From contig NZ_JAUSZN010000001.1 in NCBI RefSeq assembly GCF_030817595.1, positions 2,922,001-2,986,000 on the forward strand: DNA of 64,000 nucleotides, written 5' to 3'. The DNA comes from Neobacillus niacini. GTDB lineage: Bacteria > Bacillota > Bacilli > Bacillales > Cytobacillaceae. Below the pieces are notes generated by a model. It was given only the letters and a program-made list of their open reading frames with translations, ran no database searches and had not been told where the DNA came from. A program made the translations under genes and the position numbers. Of this stretch, positions 47,362 to 56,536 are shown piece by piece (the first letter of the stretch is position 1; every line of letters begins with the position of its first letter).

Positions 47362-47910
47362 TTAATTTTTTTCTTCAATATTATGAACAAGTTTTATCAA
47401 ATCTTTTGATATCTTCATCAGGGCCATTTCGTCCATTATATGAAACACTGGGACCTCCAACTTTTCCCTAATTGAATTTATCATATCTTTATGCCAAACA
47501 AACACGGTCTTAATGTTACATACATCTGAAATGAGAGAAAGATCGTTTTCATTCCTGAGAATGAGTAATTTGGGATAAGCTTTCATTTTATGACCCTCAA
47601 TTAAGATAATATCCGGCCGAAAATAATCCACAAATCTAATTTGTTCTTCAAGTGTTAAAGCAGTTTCATCAGCTTGCAGGCATAACCTGCCCTCTCCTTC
47701 AACTAATGAAGCAACTGCTCCTGCTTTTATGTGCTTAGCTGAATCCTTTTCGGAGAGAACCTCTGGTCGGCCTCCGTGTCCATGGTGCTTGATGGTAGCA
47801 CTCTTAATACCTTCATTTTTTAAGATTGCAATCATTTTCAAAATGATTGTGGTTTTACCGCTATTTTGGTAACCTACGATTTGATAAATAATTGGCTTTA
47901 CCAAGGCCAT
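47362..47910 (-). CDS. mobB: Molybdopterin-guanine dinucleotide biosynthesis protein MobB
   Basis: 182 residues with the P-loop QNSGKTTI near the N-terminus and IILIEGHKMKAYPKL. MobB is a GTP-binding adaptor that aids MGD formation. It overlaps moeA by 13 nt, so the two are translationally coupled. Part of the Mo-cofactor block beside fnr and moaA. Confidence 0.9.
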   Translation of the reverse strand: MALVKPIIYQIVGYQNSGKTTIILKMIAILKNEGIKSATIKHHGHGGRPEVLSEKDSAKHIKAGAVASLVEGEGRLCLQADETALTLEEQIRFVDYFRPDIILIEGHKMKAYPKLLILRNENDLSLISDVCNIKTVFVWHKDMINSIREKLEVPVFHIMDEMALMKISKDLIKLVHNIEEKN

Positions 47911-49169
47911 ACACTTCCTGCTTGGTCTTCAAGCAATAAAATTTCAACCTCATCACCTGCTTTAAAGCTCCTTGTGCCTCCTGGAAGAATCATCAGGGAA
48001 TTAGCTCCAGAAAGACTCATAATAATATTTGATTTGTCTAAACCGCTGGGTGTTACACTTAATTTTCCTTCTTTTATCGAAAAAGCGCTGCGGACAAATC
48101 TTGTAAATGGGTTAGCTTTTGGAAAATCAACCTCAAGGATAGCTTTTTCCTTTCGTAGGTGTGGTGTTGTGGAAAACAGCATTTTGCGAATAATCGGCCT
48201 AGCAAACAACTCAAATCCAACATAGCATGCTGATGGATTACCCGATAACCCAAATAACAATTTTCCTTGGAGTTGAGCTATTGTCGTAACACTTCCTGGT
48301 CGCATGGCAACTTTATTAAATAAAACCTCTGCTCCTAGCTTTTCATATATAGCAGGCAAATAATCGAAATCACCCACTGAAACGCCGCCCGTTGTAATGA
48401 GTATATCCACTTTTTCTAAAGCCGTTTTGACTGCAGTAAAACATGTTTCAAAAACATCAGGAAGCTTACCATAATATTGTACAATGGCTCCTGTTCTCTG
48501 TATTTGTGCCGCAATCATATGTGAATTACTATTTCTGATTTTACCAGGGACTAATTCTTCATCTACTTCCAGCAATTCAGTTCCAGTGGCAAACAACCCA
48601 ATAATTGGTTTTTTAGCAACAGGAACCGAGTTGTAGCCAAAAGTAGCCAGCATCGCTTGAACCCCTGGATTGATCAATGTTCCCTTTTTCACTAGGACTT
48701 CACCCTTCTTGGCGTCTTCGCCTCGATAGGAAACATTGTCACCCTTTTTAAAGCTTCTTTTTATTGACATATAAGGCATCCCATTTTTCTCATACGCTTT
48801 TGCCACTTCAAACATAACCACTGCGTCTGTTCCCTCAGGCATCATGGCACCTGTCATAATACGAACTGCTTCGTATTCTTTAATCATCTTTAAAGATGTC
48901 ATTCCCGCGCCAAGATGGTCAACCACTTTAAATTCTACTGGGTTATTTAAGGAAGCTTCATTAGTATCTATAGACCTTACAGCGAATCCATCATAAGGTG
49001 CGCGATCAAAATGAGGGACATCGCTCGTAGCCATTAAGTCTTCTGATAAAAATCGGCCATAACTTTCATCGATTGATACATACTCGGTTTTGCCATCTAA
49101 CTGGTATTCCATTATTTTTTTAACTGCATCCCCAATCGGGATCGGTTTTCTTCTCTCTAACAATTTCAT
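47898..49169 (-). CDS. moeA: Molybdopterin molybdotransferase MoeA
   Basis: About 423 residues; I prefer the ATG at 49169 (MKLLERRKPIPIGDAV), which has AGGAG a few bases upstream (short spacing). An ATG six codons earlier lacks a site. Family motifs: PHFDRAPYDGFAV, MMPEGTDAVVMFE, TTGGVSVGDFDYLP and KLLFGLSGNPSACYVGFEL. It inserts molybdenum into adenylylated molybdopterin. First gene of the moeA-mobB pair. Confidence 0.94.
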   Translation of the reverse strand: MKLLERRKPIPIGDAVKKIMEYQLDGKTEYVSIDESYGRFLSEDLMATSDVPHFDRAPYDGFAVRSIDTNEASLNNPVEFKVVDHLGAGMTSLKMIKEYEAVRIMTGAMMPEGTDAVVMFEVAKAYEKNGMPYMSIKRSFKKGDNVSYRGEDAKKGEVLVKKGTLINPGVQAMLATFGYNSVPVAKKPIIGLFATGTELLEVDEELVPGKIRNSNSHMIAAQIQRTGAIVQYYGKLPDVFETCFTAVKTALEKVDILITTGGVSVGDFDYLPAIYEKLGAEVLFNKVAMRPGSVTTIAQLQGKLLFGLSGNPSACYVGFELFARPIIRKMLFSTTPHLRKEKAILEVDFPKANPFTRFVRSAFSIKEGKLSVTPSGLDKSNIIMSLSGANSLMILPGGTRSFKAGDEVEILLLEDQAGSVWPW

Positions 49170-49300
49170 CAACTCCTGCAGGAACATATCAAATTAAATA
49201 CAAATCGTTTATTCATATACATTATAAGCCTAACGAATAGGCACAAATATAGCAAACATCACAATATAAGACAAAAAAAATAATAAAATCATAGCCATTG

Positions 49301-49343
49301 TGTGATGCAGGTCACCCACTTTTTTCGGGTAATGCATTATTCT
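49301..49343 (+). promoter_or_regulatory. Fnr-dependent promoter of ric
   Basis: Fnr box TGTGATGCAGGTCACC (49301-49316; one mismatch to TGTGA-N6-TCACA) and a -10-like TATTCT (49338-49343). The box centre would lie at about -41.5, the classical class II activator spacing. Confidence 0.75.
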
Positions 49344-49378
49344 TAAGCTAGCAAATAACAAAACATTAGGAGGAAATT

Positions 49379-50077
49379 ATGATTACTTTCCCTTTTTCTA
49401 CAAATACATTGGTTAGAGATATCGTAAATGAACTACCAAAAACGAGTGATGTGTTCAAGAAATTTAGAATCGACTTTTGCTGCGGAGGCAATATTCCACT
49501 ATCCGAAGCTATTGCCGCAAATGAAATAAATGAAGAAGCCATAATGGAGGAACTTAGAGTAGTATTTGAAAAAAATAGTTCAGCTGAAACAGATTTAGAA
49601 GTTTGGACTAAATCAGATTCAACTACGATTATTGATCATGTTATCAACCATTATCATCGTACTTCTGAAGAAGAATTATCACTGCTAAGCCCATATGTTA
49701 CCAAGGTTTCCAGTGTACACGGTGACAGTCATCCAGAGCTTTTAAAGGTTCATGAATTATTTTATGAATTCAAAAAAGAACTAATGGAGCATATGGCTAA
49801 AGAGGAAGCCGTTGTCTTTCCATTAATTAAACAACTTGCTGATGGAACAGTCGAAAATCGTGAAGAAGCGATTAACATGATTGTTGAGCTAGAAAAAGAA
49901 CATGATCATGCAGGTGAAATCTTAAGACAGATTCGGTCCGTCACTTCTGATTACACGCTGCCTTTAGACGCTTGTGGAACCTACCGTTTAGTATATAAGC
50001 GGCTAGAAGATCTAGAAGGATTAACTTTTATGCATGTACATTTAGAAAATAATATCTTATTCCCTAGGTATTTTTAA
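49379..50077 (+). CDS. ric: Iron-sulfur cluster repair di-iron protein (Ric/ScdA/YtfE)
   Basis: 232 residues. N-terminal ScdA-N domain with FRIDFCCGGN (vicinal Cys pair), then a hemerythrin-like four-helix bundle with HVINHYHRTSEEE, HPELLKVHELF, HMAKEEAVVFP and EHDHAGEIL/MHVHLENNILFP His/Glu ligands. It repairs Fe-S clusters after nitrosative or oxidative stress. ATG after AGGAGG; its own Fnr promoter fits nitrate/nitrite growth. Confidence 0.94.
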   Translation: MITFPFSTNTLVRDIVNELPKTSDVFKKFRIDFCCGGNIPLSEAIAANEINEEAIMEELRVVFEKNSSAETDLEVWTKSDSTTIIDHVINHYHRTSEEELSLLSPYVTKVSSVHGDSHPELLKVHELFYEFKKELMEHMAKEEAVVFPLIKQLADGTVENREEAINMIVELEKEHDHAGEILRQIRSVTSDYTLPLDACGTYRLVYKRLEDLEGLTFMHVHLENNILFPRYF

Positions 50078-50088
50078 TAAGGATATGT

Positions 50089-50117
50089 TGAAGAGGCTGT
50101 ATATTTAACAGCCTTTT
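50089..50117 (+). terminator. Terminator of ric
   Basis: GAGGCTGT / ACAGCCTTTTTT hairpin. Confidence 0.8.
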
Positions 50118-50125
50118 TTCTATAA

Positions 50126-50153
50126 AAAAACCCCTCTTATGGTAGGAGAGGTC
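50126..50153 (-). terminator. Terminator of moaA
   Basis: Minus strand ACCTCTCC / GAGGGGTTTTTTT stem next to the moaA stop. Confidence 0.7.
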
Positions 50154-51169
50154 TAACCGCCGATATAGGACATTTCAATTTTCTTGCGAGTCCTTGCTGT
50201 CTCTTCTGTTCTTTCATCTGAATATCTATCATTTCTTCCATTCCAAATATCTGTTATTCGGTTTCGCAGCTCTTCATCTGTTGCGCCGTTCCTCATAAAG
50301 TTACGGATATCATGACCATTTCCATTAAACAAGCAAGTGAAAATTTGTCCATTAGCAGAAAGTCGCGAGCGCGTGCAGCTGCTGCAGAAAGATTCTGAAA
50401 CAGAGGAAATAAAGCCAACATTTACGTCAGTGTTGGTATAATTATATAATTTTGCTACTTCTCCAAAATAGGCTGGGTCAAGAGACTCTAATTGATAGTG
50501 CTCTTTAAGCATGTTGTAAATTTGTTTTTTGGTAATCACATCATCCATTTTCCAGCCATTAGATGAACCTACATCCATATACTCAATAAAACGGAGCTCT
50601 AGTCCATTTTTTAAGCAAAAATCTGCCATTGGGATGATTTCTGAATCATTGAGACCTTTTTTTACAACCATATTAATTTTGACTCTAAGACCAGCTGTCT
50701 TGGCCGCTTCAATCCCATCTAGCACCGGCTTAGTGCCGACTCCTCGTCCGTTTATGGTCCCGAACAGCAAATCGTCTAAAGTATCGAGGCTTATGTTCAC
50801 TCTTTTTAGACCAGCCTCTTTTAATTTATCAGCTAGTTTAGGAAGAAGGACTCCATTTGTCGTTAGTGCTATGTCTTTTAAGCCATCAATTTCTGAAAGC
50901 TTTTTCACCAAAATTGGAAGGTCCCTGCGGAGAAGTGGTTCCCCACCCGTAAGACGAATTTTCTCCACACCAACACTTACAAAAGCTTTTGCTACTCTTT
51001 CAATTTCCTCATATGTCAGCAGCGCACTTTTCGGCAGAAATTCAAAATCATCACCAAATTGGTCTGCAGGCATGCAATATTGACAACGGAAATTACAACG
51101 ATCGATTACGGAGATTCTTAAATCACGTAATGGGCGATCGAATTTATCTTTAATAATGGTCTTTTCCAT
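50153..51169 (-). CDS. moaA: GTP 3',8-cyclase MoaA
   Basis: 338 residues. Radical SAM motif Cys25-x3-Cys29-x2-Cys32 (CNFRCQYC), the C-terminal cluster site [18 protein letters not shown], and the functional GG tail (MSYIGG). It makes the first pyranopterin intermediate of molybdenum cofactor. Lone in the block: moaC, moaB, moaD/E are not in the window. Confidence 0.95.
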   Translation of the reverse strand: MEKTIIKDKFDRPLRDLRISVIDRCNFRCQYCMPADQFGDDFEFLPKSALLTYEEIERVAKAFVSVGVEKIRLTGGEPLLRRDLPILVKKLSEIDGLKDIALTTNGVLLPKLADKLKEAGLKRVNISLDTLDDLLFGTINGRGVGTKPVLDGIEAAKTAGLRVKINMVVKKGLNDSEIIPMADFCLKNGLELRFIEYMDVGSSNGWKMDDVITKKQIYNMLKEHYQLESLDPAYFGEVAKLYNYTNTDVNVGFISSVSESFCSSCTRSRLSANGQIFTCLFNGNGHDIRNFMRNGATDEELRNRITDIWNGRNDRYSDERTEETARTRKKIEMSYIGG

Positions 51170-51413
51170 TTATATCAACTCCATTATTTTAAAAGCAAAT
51201 AATATAATGCAAGTGTACCAACTATTAATAAAAAATACTGTTACTTTATTCACTATCATAACATTTCTTTTACGATTTTTTAATCTGTTTCGTGAAATTA
51301 GAAGAGTTTTCACTATATTGTCATTGTTTACTCAGCGCGAAGGGGAAATTGTCAGTTAAAATAAGACTAACGAAATTAGAAGATGAGTCTAAAATGACTT
51401 TGAGGTGAAATAC

Positions 51414-52112
51414 ATGTTATCTAAAGTGAAACCAACTCATTCATTAGAAATAAAAGAACTACTTAAATTTGCTGATCGAAAAATTAAAAGTGAAAGAGGT
51501 ACCTATTTATTTCAAGAAGGAATGATTGCAGAAGAACTTTATATTATTGTTTCAGGTAGAGTACAAATCAGTAAAATTACTTCGGATGGACGTGAACTTT
51601 CCTTACGAATATGTGGAGAAAATGATATTTGTGGAGAATTAACCCTTTTTACCGACAATCCGAGATATTTATTAAGTGCTAAAGTATTGGAGGAAGGAGA
51701 AATCGTTGCCATTAAAAAAGATGTGATCGAAAGTGAAATTTTTCAAAATAGCAAGCTTGCTTTCGAGTTTATGAAATGGATGAGTGACCATTTCCGTAAA
51801 ACTCAGACGAAATTTCGTGATCTTGTCTTGAATGGGAAGCGAGGAGCACTTTTTTCCACTCTCATTCGCATGTCTAATAGCTATGGTATTCATAAAGAAA
51901 ATGAAATATTAATCGATTTACCATTAACCAATCAGGAACTAGCAAACTTTTGCGGAACTTCGAGAGAAAGCACGAATCGTATCCTAAGTGAATTGAAGAA
52001 AGATAAGATCATCAATATTAAAAAAGGGAAAATCTCCATTCTAGATTTGCAATACTTAAAAGATGAAATTGGCTGTGAAAATTGCCCGGCCGTATATTGT
52101 AATATTGAATAG
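51414..52112 (+). CDS. fnr: Crp/Fnr-family anaerobic regulator (Fnr paralogue 2)
   Basis: 232 residues from the ATG at 51414, GAGGTGA 5 nt upstream. Same architecture as the gene at 46536 and highly similar throughout: KGTFLF/RGTYLFQEG, MKWMS...FRKTQTKFRDLVL, LTNQELANFCGTSRE. C-terminus CENCPAVYC with C-x2-C-x4-C. Predicted 4Fe-4S oxygen sensor. The two copies flank moeA/mobB/ric/moaA, suggesting duplication within the block. Confidence 0.9.
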   Translation: MLSKVKPTHSLEIKELLKFADRKIKSERGTYLFQEGMIAEELYIIVSGRVQISKITSDGRELSLRICGENDICGELTLFTDNPRYLLSAKVLEEGEIVAIKKDVIESEIFQNSKLAFEFMKWMSDHFRKTQTKFRDLVLNGKRGALFSTLIRMSNSYGIHKENEILIDLPLTNQELANFCGTSRESTNRILSELKKDKIINIKKGKISILDLQYLKDEIGCENCPAVYCNIE

Positions 52113-52118
52113 TGATAA

Positions 52119-52155
52119 TAGAAGCAATCGAATCCGATTGCTTCCATTTTTTTAT
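52119..52155. terminator. Terminator between fnr2 and the radical SAM gene
   Basis: GAAGCAATCG / CGATTGCTTC stem with T-run. Confidence 0.85.
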
Positions 52156-53276
52156 TTTACTTGTTTTTCACGCATTGCCTTTGGAATATACACACAGAAC
52201 GGTTCACTTCCCAAATAATCCCCAGTCATCGCATAGGCTCTAGATCTTGAGCCGCCGCATACATGACGGAATTCACATACCCCGCATTTCCCTTTATAAA
52301 GATCTGGATTTCTTAGTGATTGGAATATTGGTGATTCACGATAAATTTCAGCTAACGGTGTTTCACGGACATTTCCTGCTTTAACTGGTAATAATCCGCT
52401 TGGATACACATCTCCAATATGTGAGATAAAGACAAAGCCATTTCCATCATTAACACCTTTTGGTGCTCGTCCAAGTCCGTCAATCGAGCCTGTTAAGCCT
52501 TGTTCTGTTAAAGCACTTAAATAATTTATTTCATCTGTTTGTTCTTTTGCCTCACGCATCTTTTGCTGAATAACAACGCGGCGATAATGCTGAGCTGCAG
52601 TTGTCTTTATATCAAAGGAAACACGTTTACTAAGGTCATATAGCCATCTAAATACTTTCTCGTGCTCTACAGGTGAAATCATATCTGATTCTTGACCTCT
52701 GCCAGTTGGGACAAGGAAAAAGACACTCCAAAGGACACAGCCTAAATCCTCAACCATTTTTGCCATTTCATCCAGGTACTCAATGTTATATCTTGATATT
52801 ACGGTATTAATTTGAATTGGAATTTCGAGTTCATGTAAGTATTTAATTCTTTCCATTGTAAGATAAAAGGATCCCGCTGTTCCGCGGAAATGGTCATGAA
52901 CCTCAGCCCTTGGTCCATCAATACTAAATGCCCATCGAGAAAGACCAACTTCCTTCGCCTTTTCAATTGCCTCTTTTGTAACATTAGGTGTCGCACTTGG
53001 AGTCATGGAAACTCTAACGCCTTTTTCTACTGCATATTTTGCAATATCAAAAACATCTTGTCTCATTAATGGGTCTCCGCCTGTAAAAACAAGCATTGGA
53101 TTATTCATTTCGTATATTTGATCGATTAGATTCTTACCTTCTTCAAATGTTAGTTCACGCGGGTCTCTTCTTAATTGAGCTTCTGCACGACAGTGTAAAC
53201 AAGCTAATTGACATGCACGTGTGAGTTCCCATATAACGATAAATGGATCTTTATTAAAATCTCGGCCAAAAGCCAT
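52152..53276 (-). CDS. Radical SAM/SPASM protein, NirJ/AhbC/AhbD-like
   Basis: 374 residues. Radical SAM site Cys22-x3-Cys26-x2-Cys29 (CQLACLHC) in a WELTRACQLACLHCRAE setting, GGDPL, and a C-terminal SPASM cluster domain (CGVCEFRHVCGGSR ... EPFC). This matches the TIGR04053-type group related to haem d1/sirohaem-dependent haem enzymes. A perfectly spaced Fnr promoter lies upstream, so it is expected to act without oxygen. Exact reaction unknown. Confidence 0.85.
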   Translation of the reverse strand: MAFGRDFNKDPFIVIWELTRACQLACLHCRAEAQLRRDPRELTFEEGKNLIDQIYEMNNPMLVFTGGDPLMRQDVFDIAKYAVEKGVRVSMTPSATPNVTKEAIEKAKEVGLSRWAFSIDGPRAEVHDHFRGTAGSFYLTMERIKYLHELEIPIQINTVISRYNIEYLDEMAKMVEDLGCVLWSVFFLVPTGRGQESDMISPVEHEKVFRWLYDLSKRVSFDIKTTAAQHYRRVVIQQKMREAKEQTDEINYLSALTEQGLTGSIDGLGRAPKGVNDGNGFVFISHIGDVYPSGLLPVKAGNVRETPLAEIYRESPIFQSLRNPDLYKGKCGVCEFRHVCGGSRSRAYAMTGDYLGSEPFCVYIPKAMREKQVK

Positions 53277-53330
53277 ATGAAACGCCTCCTAAAACGGCCA
53301 TTTCAAAAACCAAACAGCCTTATTACCTGT

Positions 53331-53373
53331 ATTATATAGGGGATTCCACTATGGATAAGTGAACTACCTCACA
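53331..53373 (-). promoter_or_regulatory. Fnr-dependent promoter of the radical SAM gene
   Basis: Minus strand TGTGAGGTAGTTCACT (53358-53373; one mismatch to the Fnr consensus) followed by a TATAAT -10 (53331-53336). The spacing puts the box at about -41.5. Confidence 0.85.
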
Positions 53374-53407
53374 TTCCGCCCATAAATATATGTCCACATT
53401 GTGAAGT

Positions 53408-53441
53408 AAAAAAACAGCAGAAGATCTCTGCTGTTTTTTTA
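53408..53441. terminator. Terminator of yitW
   Basis: AAAAACAGCAGA / TCTGCTGTTTTTTT stem. Confidence 0.85.
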
Positions 53442-53445
53442 ATCT

Positions 53446-53754
53446 TTATCGAATTCCTAATGCGATTTTTGCATATCGTGACATCATTTCCTTGTTCCAT
53501 GGCGGGTTAAACACGATATTAACCTCGACATCTTTTATTTCAGGGATATCTGCTAATGCTCTCTTGACCTGGTCAACAATGGTTCCAGCAAGCGGGCAGC
53601 CCATGGAAGTTAATGTCATCGTGATCGTTACATTACCTTCATCATCCATTTCCGTATCATAAACTAAACCTAAATTAACAATATCTACACCTAACTCAGG
53701 GTCTATAACAAGCTCTAAAGCACCCATAATATTTTCCTTTAACTCTTCATTCAT
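53446..53754 (-). CDS. yitW: MIP18-family Fe-S assembly protein (YitW/SufT-like)
   Basis: 102 residues. DPELGVDIVNLGLVYD and TSMGCPLAGTI (the conserved Cys) are the DUF59/MIP18 hallmarks, and NPPWNKEMMS closes the domain. It helps deliver or mature Fe-S clusters. ATG after GGAG. It pairs with yitV, as in B. subtilis. Confidence 0.93.
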   Translation of the reverse strand: MNEELKENIMGALELVIDPELGVDIVNLGLVYDTEMDDEGNVTITMTLTSMGCPLAGTIVDQVKRALADIPEIKDVEVNIVFNPPWNKEMMSRYAKIALGIR

Positions 53755-53772
53755 TTATATCACTCCTAATAC

Positions 53773-54546
53773 TTATTGTAGTAAATGTTTCTCAAACCAT
53801 TCAACCATTGCTTTTAATCCTTCTCTGCTCACCTTATGGTCAGCATGTTCATCTGTAATGAAGTGAATATTGCCAGGGTTCGTATGATAGTTTCCCTTTA
53901 CAGATTGATAAAAACGATATGTTAACTCAAAAGGAACAATTGGATCCTTTTTTCCATGCCAAAATAACAATGGTCTATTTTCAAGCTTATTTTGCTGCAG
54001 ACTTAAATCATATTGTCGTATAACTGATAATTGCTCTTGAATTTGCTCATCAGAAAAAGATAGGCTTACACCAAGATTTTTCATTTGTGCTAATTGCCAA
54101 TATAGATATTCTTCATATGCTGGCATCCCCATCAAGCTGACTGCAGCTTTGACCCATTTATATTTGGTCAAGGCGCCCAAGGTCACAATACCACCCATAG
54201 AGGTCCCAGCAAGTCCAATTTTTTCAGGATCTGCTAATCCTTCTTCTACATAGTATTCCTTATAACTGTTTAATTCATGGATTGTCTTAATGACAATTTC
54301 CCAAAAATGCCCGTATAGATCTCTTTCGGTTAAACCTTGTTCCCTTTCGCCATGGTAAATGGCCTCAGGAAGGATAACTCGAAAGCCCTTTTCTGCTAAT
54401 AAATAAGCGTAATGAAGATTATTTTCCTTAGCACTAGTAAAACCATGCGTAAAAATAATAAACGGAAGTCTCTCTTGTTGTCCACTTTTCTTTACTATAT
54501 GTAGGAAGGGATTATTATTCAGAAAATTTTTTTCAACGATAATCAC
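53773..54546 (-). CDS. yitV: Alpha/beta hydrolase YitV
   Basis: 257 residues, GTG start after GGAGG. Prolyl-oligopeptidase/DLH-like esterase with FTHGFTSAKEN oxyanion loop, nucleophile Ser116 in GTSMGGI, Asp in HGKKDPIVP and His in DEHADHKVS. Substrate unknown. First gene of the yitV-yitW pair; divergent from yitU. Confidence 0.88.
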   Translation of the reverse strand: MIIVEKNFLNNNPFLHIVKKSGQQERLPFIIFTHGFTSAKENNLHYAYLLAEKGFRVILPEAIYHGEREQGLTERDLYGHFWEIVIKTIHELNSYKEYYVEEGLADPEKIGLAGTSMGGIVTLGALTKYKWVKAAVSLMGMPAYEEYLYWQLAQMKNLGVSLSFSDEQIQEQLSVIRQYDLSLQQNKLENRPLLFWHGKKDPIVPFELTYRFYQSVKGNYHTNPGNIHFITDEHADHKVSREGLKAMVEWFEKHLLQ

Positions 54547-54763
54547 GTAGGTAAATCCTCCTGGGTAAAATAATTATATCTGAAAGCAAATACTTATGAA
54601 GTGAATTTTTTTACAGGTACGGTATAAAATTGTTAACATAGTAGTTATAATGGTATGACTTTCCACCAGAAAAGAAAATCCATAGTTGTAGTGTATCATT
54701 TCGTTAACCATTTATCTAAAGCTTAGACTTATGGTTTAGAAAACGATTAAAAAAGGAGTCAAT

Positions 54764-55579
54764 ATGGCAGAAAAACATTTAATTGCACTGGACTTAGACG
54801 GAACTTTATTAAAAGATGATAAAACCATTTCTGAGAAAACAAAAAAGGTTTTAAGTAAAGCGAGAGAAGAAGGACATGTGGTCATGATTGCGACAGGCAG
54901 ACCGTATCGTTCAAGTGAACCCTATTATCACGAGCTTGGGTTAGACACACCTATTGTTAACTTTAATGGTGCCTTCATGCATCATCCTCTTGATGCCAGC
55001 TGGGGATTTTTTCATGACCCTCTCGACGTAAAAGTGGCAAAAGAGATTGTGGAAGCGTGCCGATCCTTCCAGTTTTACAATATTATTGCCGAAGTGATTG
55101 ATGATGTTTATTTCCACTATCATGATGAAAAGCTGTTAGATATTTTCAGCATGGGCAATCCAAACGTGACAACGGGGGATTTACGAAATTACTTAAATGA
55201 TTCACCTACTAGTTTGTTAATTCATACAGAGGAAGAAGAATTAAAGAATATACGTAAGCATTTGTCTGACGTTCATGCGGAAGTGATTGACCATCGCAGC
55301 TGGGCAGCGCCTTGGCATGTCATTGAAATTATTAAAACCGGTATCAGCAAGGCTGTTGGTCTAAAAAAGGCCTCTGAATACTTCAACATACCCGCAGAAA
55401 GAATTATTGCTTTTGGTGACGAAGATAATGATTTAGAAATGCTGGAATATGCTGGCCGCGGGATTGCGATGGGAAATGCAATTGATAAAGTCAAAACGAT
55501 TGCAAACGAAGTGACCTTGACCAATGAGGAAGACGGAATCGGGATATATTTGTCAGATTTGTTAAACTTAAAATATTAA
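54764..55579 (+). CDS. yitU: HAD-superfamily (Cof-type) phosphatase YitU
   Basis: 271 residues. LDLDGTLL (nucleophile/acid DxDGT), TGRPYRS, KAVGLKKASEYF and GDEDNDLEML are the four HAD motifs; the insert between motifs II and III is the Cof/type IIB cap. B. subtilis YitU is known to dephosphorylate flavin-pathway intermediate and sugar phosphates. ATG after AAAGGAG. Confidence 0.92.
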   Translation: MAEKHLIALDLDGTLLKDDKTISEKTKKVLSKAREEGHVVMIATGRPYRSSEPYYHELGLDTPIVNFNGAFMHHPLDASWGFFHDPLDVKVAKEIVEACRSFQFYNIIAEVIDDVYFHYHDEKLLDIFSMGNPNVTTGDLRNYLNDSPTSLLIHTEEEELKNIRKHLSDVHAEVIDHRSWAAPWHVIEIIKTGISKAVGLKKASEYFNIPAERIIAFGDEDNDLEMLEYAGRGIAMGNAIDKVKTIANEVTLTNEEDGIGIYLSDLLNLKY

Positions 55580-55687
55580 TAGTGGGCCACCATTGTTTAC
55601 CTAAATGAAATACTCTGATTTGAGCATACTATTTTTGTGAGGCAGTTTACCTGCTTACACCAAGCTCACCAAATTGGAGGGATTGCA

Positions 55688-55840
55688 ATGGGTAAACGAA
55701 ACAAATCAAAACGCTTTGTCCAGCAAGGAGTGGATACTGTCAGTAAGCACGATGAACGTATTCCTTACCACATGACCTACGCTGAAGCGGAAGCCCAGAA
55801 AATGTCCAATGTGCGTGAATCCTCGCTTGGAGGAATATAA
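55688..55840 (+). CDS. Small basic protein, unknown
   Basis: 50 residues from the ATG at 55688 (MGKRNKSKRFVQQG), with GGAGGG upstream. Hydrophilic, with no membrane segment; TYAEAEAQKM looks like a small helix. It ends 2 bp before a DUF3813 gene whose ribosome site lies in its last codons, so the two are co-translated. The size and composition resemble small sporulation-associated proteins, but I do not recognise the family. Confidence 0.65.
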   Translation: MGKRNKSKRFVQQGVDTVSKHDERIPYHMTYAEAEAQKMSNVRESSLGGI

Positions 55841-55842
55841 CG

Positions 55843-56028
55843 ATGGGAAACCAGTTGTTCCAAGAAGCAAGAAGATTTGTTGAGATGGCGAAGTCTGCCG
55901 GCCCTGCTGATCGCGATTCTGTGATTTCGAAGGCAAAGAACGCATTGAGTTCAGCATATGCTAATTCAACCTTCGCAGAACAAAGTCAGCTCCAAGAAAT
56001 GCAAAATGAGCTTGATCAACTAAAATAA
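55843..56028 (+). CDS. DUF3813-family small protein
   Basis: 61 residues; a predominantly helical, hydrophilic protein: QLFQEARRFVEMAKSAG, SVISKAKNALSSAYANST, QEMQNELDQL. This is the pattern of the DUF3813 family found in Bacilli. Coupled to the 50-residue gene upstream. Function unknown. Confidence 0.75.
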   Translation: MGNQLFQEARRFVEMAKSAGPADRDSVISKAKNALSSAYANSTFAEQSQLQEMQNELDQLK

Positions 56029-56030
56029 TG

Positions 56031-56068
56031 TGAAAAGCTGGCACGTTACAGATACGTGCCAGCTTTTC
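56031..56068. terminator. Terminator between DUF3813 and BsuPI genes
   Basis: AAAGCTGGCACGT / ACGTGCCAGCTTTTC stem. Confidence 0.85.
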
Positions 56069-56070
56069 TA

Positions 56071-56523
56071 TTACGGAAGAGTAAACTTCTTTTTGCTGAC
56101 TATGGTTTGTTTGTTGCTTAACGGCTTATCATTTAATTTTCTTGGTAAAAGAGTGGCAGTAACTGTATATTGTCCTGCAGGAACTCTTTTTCCATTTAAT
56201 TTGTAATCCCAATTCTCCACTTTTCGATAGGTTTGATGAGGGTCAATCCGAATGGTTTGCAATGCCTGTAAGAAGAAGCGTCCTTTTGAATATCGATATA
56301 CTTCCTGCCCAGTTTGGTCTGTTACAGTAATTTCATAATATTGTGAGCTAGGAAACTCCAAATGCATAGGGGATTCCTCATTATTTTCGATAAGAAGCTC
56401 AAATGCCACTTTCTCATTTCCGACAACAGGAATTACTGAAAACTGAAATTGCTCACCAAAACTTGCCTCTCCTCTAAAACTAAAGGAAAAAAGAAACAAA
56501 ATCACACTTAAAATAATTCTCAT
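56071..56523 (-). CDS. BsuPI-related proteinase-inhibitor domain protein, secreted
   Basis: 150 residues. Signal peptide at residues 1-19 (IILSVILFLFSFSFRGEAS), then an Ig-like beta domain of the BsuPI family: FELLIENNEESPMHLEFPSSQ, YRYSKGRFF and PAGQYTVTATL. The B. subtilis relative Ipi is an intracellular proteinase inhibitor near yitT; this one appears exported. It lies 13 bp downstream of yitT. Confidence 0.8.
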   Translation of the reverse strand: MRIILSVILFLFSFSFRGEASFGEQFQFSVIPVVGNEKVAFELLIENNEESPMHLEFPSSQYYEITVTDQTGQEVYRYSKGRFFLQALQTIRIDPHQTYRKVENWDYKLNGKRVPAGQYTVTATLLPRKLNDKPLSNKQTIVSKKKFTLP

Positions 56524-56536
56524 CCTTCACACCCTC

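Noticed and set aside
51156..51359. 67-codon hydrophobic + frame between moaA and fnr2
   Set aside because: Overlaps the moaA start, has no ribosome site, and its hydrophobicity comes from an AT-rich leader.
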